Positions 63,723 to 64,000 of a DNA stretch of 64,000 bases are shown piece after piece. The translations under genes were made by a program, and so were the position numbers. The notes below the pieces were generated by a model, which saw only the letters and a program-made list of their open reading frames with translations, ran no database searches and was not told where the DNA came from. This DNA is from Planctomycetaceae bacterium (GTDB lineage Bacteria; Planctomycetota; Planctomycetia; Planctomycetales; Planctomycetaceae), in assembly GCA_041398785.1 (NCBI GenBank), contig JAWKUA010000013.1:1-64000 (forward strand). The letters are read 5' to 3'. Every line of letters begins with the position of its first letter. Within the stretch, counting starts at the first letter, position 1.

Positions 63723-64000
63723 ATGGGCTGGAATTCCCGAACCCGCGCCGTCGAAGAGTTGATTCAGAACGGCACAAAAGGCACCGCTGTACAGCGGCTG
63801 TGTCTTGTTCGACGTGATCCAGCGGCGTGGAACATCGGCCCTGCCACATACGTTCACCTTTCCACGGAATCGGCGCACACGAGTCATTGGGATCTTGGAA
63901 TCCCGTCGCTGGCAGGCAAAGCCACGGCCGGGAAGCTTGAGTCGGAATTCAGCCCGGTGAGAAATCCCCACCGGCCGACGACGGGCAGCAACACTACAAC
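63723..64000 (+). CDS. Partial CDS of unknown function, runs off the window
   Basis: An open frame of at least 92 codons from ATG 63723 to the end of the window with no stop. AAGGA sits five bases upstream and the ATG begins one base after the preceding stop, the spacing expected of an operon. The translation starts MGWNSRTRAVEELIQNGTK and has no transmembrane segment or motif I recognise in the visible part. It could be a non-coding run of open frame, but the context supports a gene. Confidence 0.4.
   Translation, partial: MGWNSRTRAVEELIQNGTKGTAVQRLCLVRRDPAAWNIGPATYVHLSTESAHTSHWDLGIPSLAGKATAGKLESEFSPVRNPHRPTTGSNTT

Overview
This window looks like part of a Planctomycetota chromosome. The indications are a DUF1598-type secreted protein, a PEP-CTERM-anchored protein, a eukaryotic-type (GSII) glutamine synthetase, GxxExxY-family genes, a zinc-ribbon Ser/Thr kinase, a formylglycine-generating-enzyme-like lipoprotein and many exported proteins of unknown function. 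The DNA is GC-rich, intergenic spaces are long, and genes on both strands sit in small groups. No rRNA, tRNA, CRISPR array or prophage was recognised.

Layout. 1-4.2 kb is a decayed or badly sequenced polysaccharide region. It holds a transposase fragment joined to half a glycosyltransferase, the tail of a UDP-GlcNAc 2-epimerase, a frameshifted PEP-CTERM protein and a frameshifted sugar aminotransferase. 4.2-7.6 kb continues with a NeuD/PglD-type acetyltransferase, a UDP-sugar 4,6-dehydratase and GDP-mannose 4,6-dehydratase (one frameshift). 8.2-12.5 kb (minus) encodes a Wzy/O-antigen-ligase-like protein with a helical tail and a WecA-like glycosyl-1-phosphate transferase. These sets together suggest surface polysaccharide synthesis. 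12.8-35.6 kb is a mixed housekeeping and envelope stretch: APS/PAPS reductase, DUF1598 protein, Fpg, Cys-rich exported protein, OprP-type porin, hydrolase, Flp-pilin-like protein, glutaminyl cyclase, glutamine synthetase, a terpene-cyclase-fold repeat protein, an FtsB/DivIC-like protein beside enolase, an alanine-glyoxylate-type aminotransferase, a redoxin-like protein, an FGE-like lipoprotein, a coiled-coil membrane protein and a Ser/Thr kinase.

35.9-37.25 kb contains three copies of a GxxExxY (PD-(D/E)XK-like) cassette, each bounded by 10-bp inverted repeats. Two copies carry the same 192-bp deletion between 9-bp direct repeats. carB follows, then a small basic protein, an AsmA-like giant, a TPR protein, a 150-bp-period triplicated palindromic element and a bile-acid/sodium symporter family protein.

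48.2-58.8 kb (minus) is one type II secretion operon in the order E-F-G-H-I-J-K-L-M, with several ATGA overlaps and no GspC or GspD. 59.6-64 kb has a membrane C39-like cysteine peptidase, an exported Bcp-type peroxiredoxin, an exported CxxC protein, a Pro/Cys-rich lipoprotein and a gene running off the end.

Quality caution: enolase (two), gmd (one) and gspM (one) carry single-base frameshifts, mostly in short base runs. Some breaks may therefore be sequence errors rather than real pseudogenes. Starts were often moved inward from the longest ORF where a signal peptide, ribosome-binding site or overlap pointed to a later codon.
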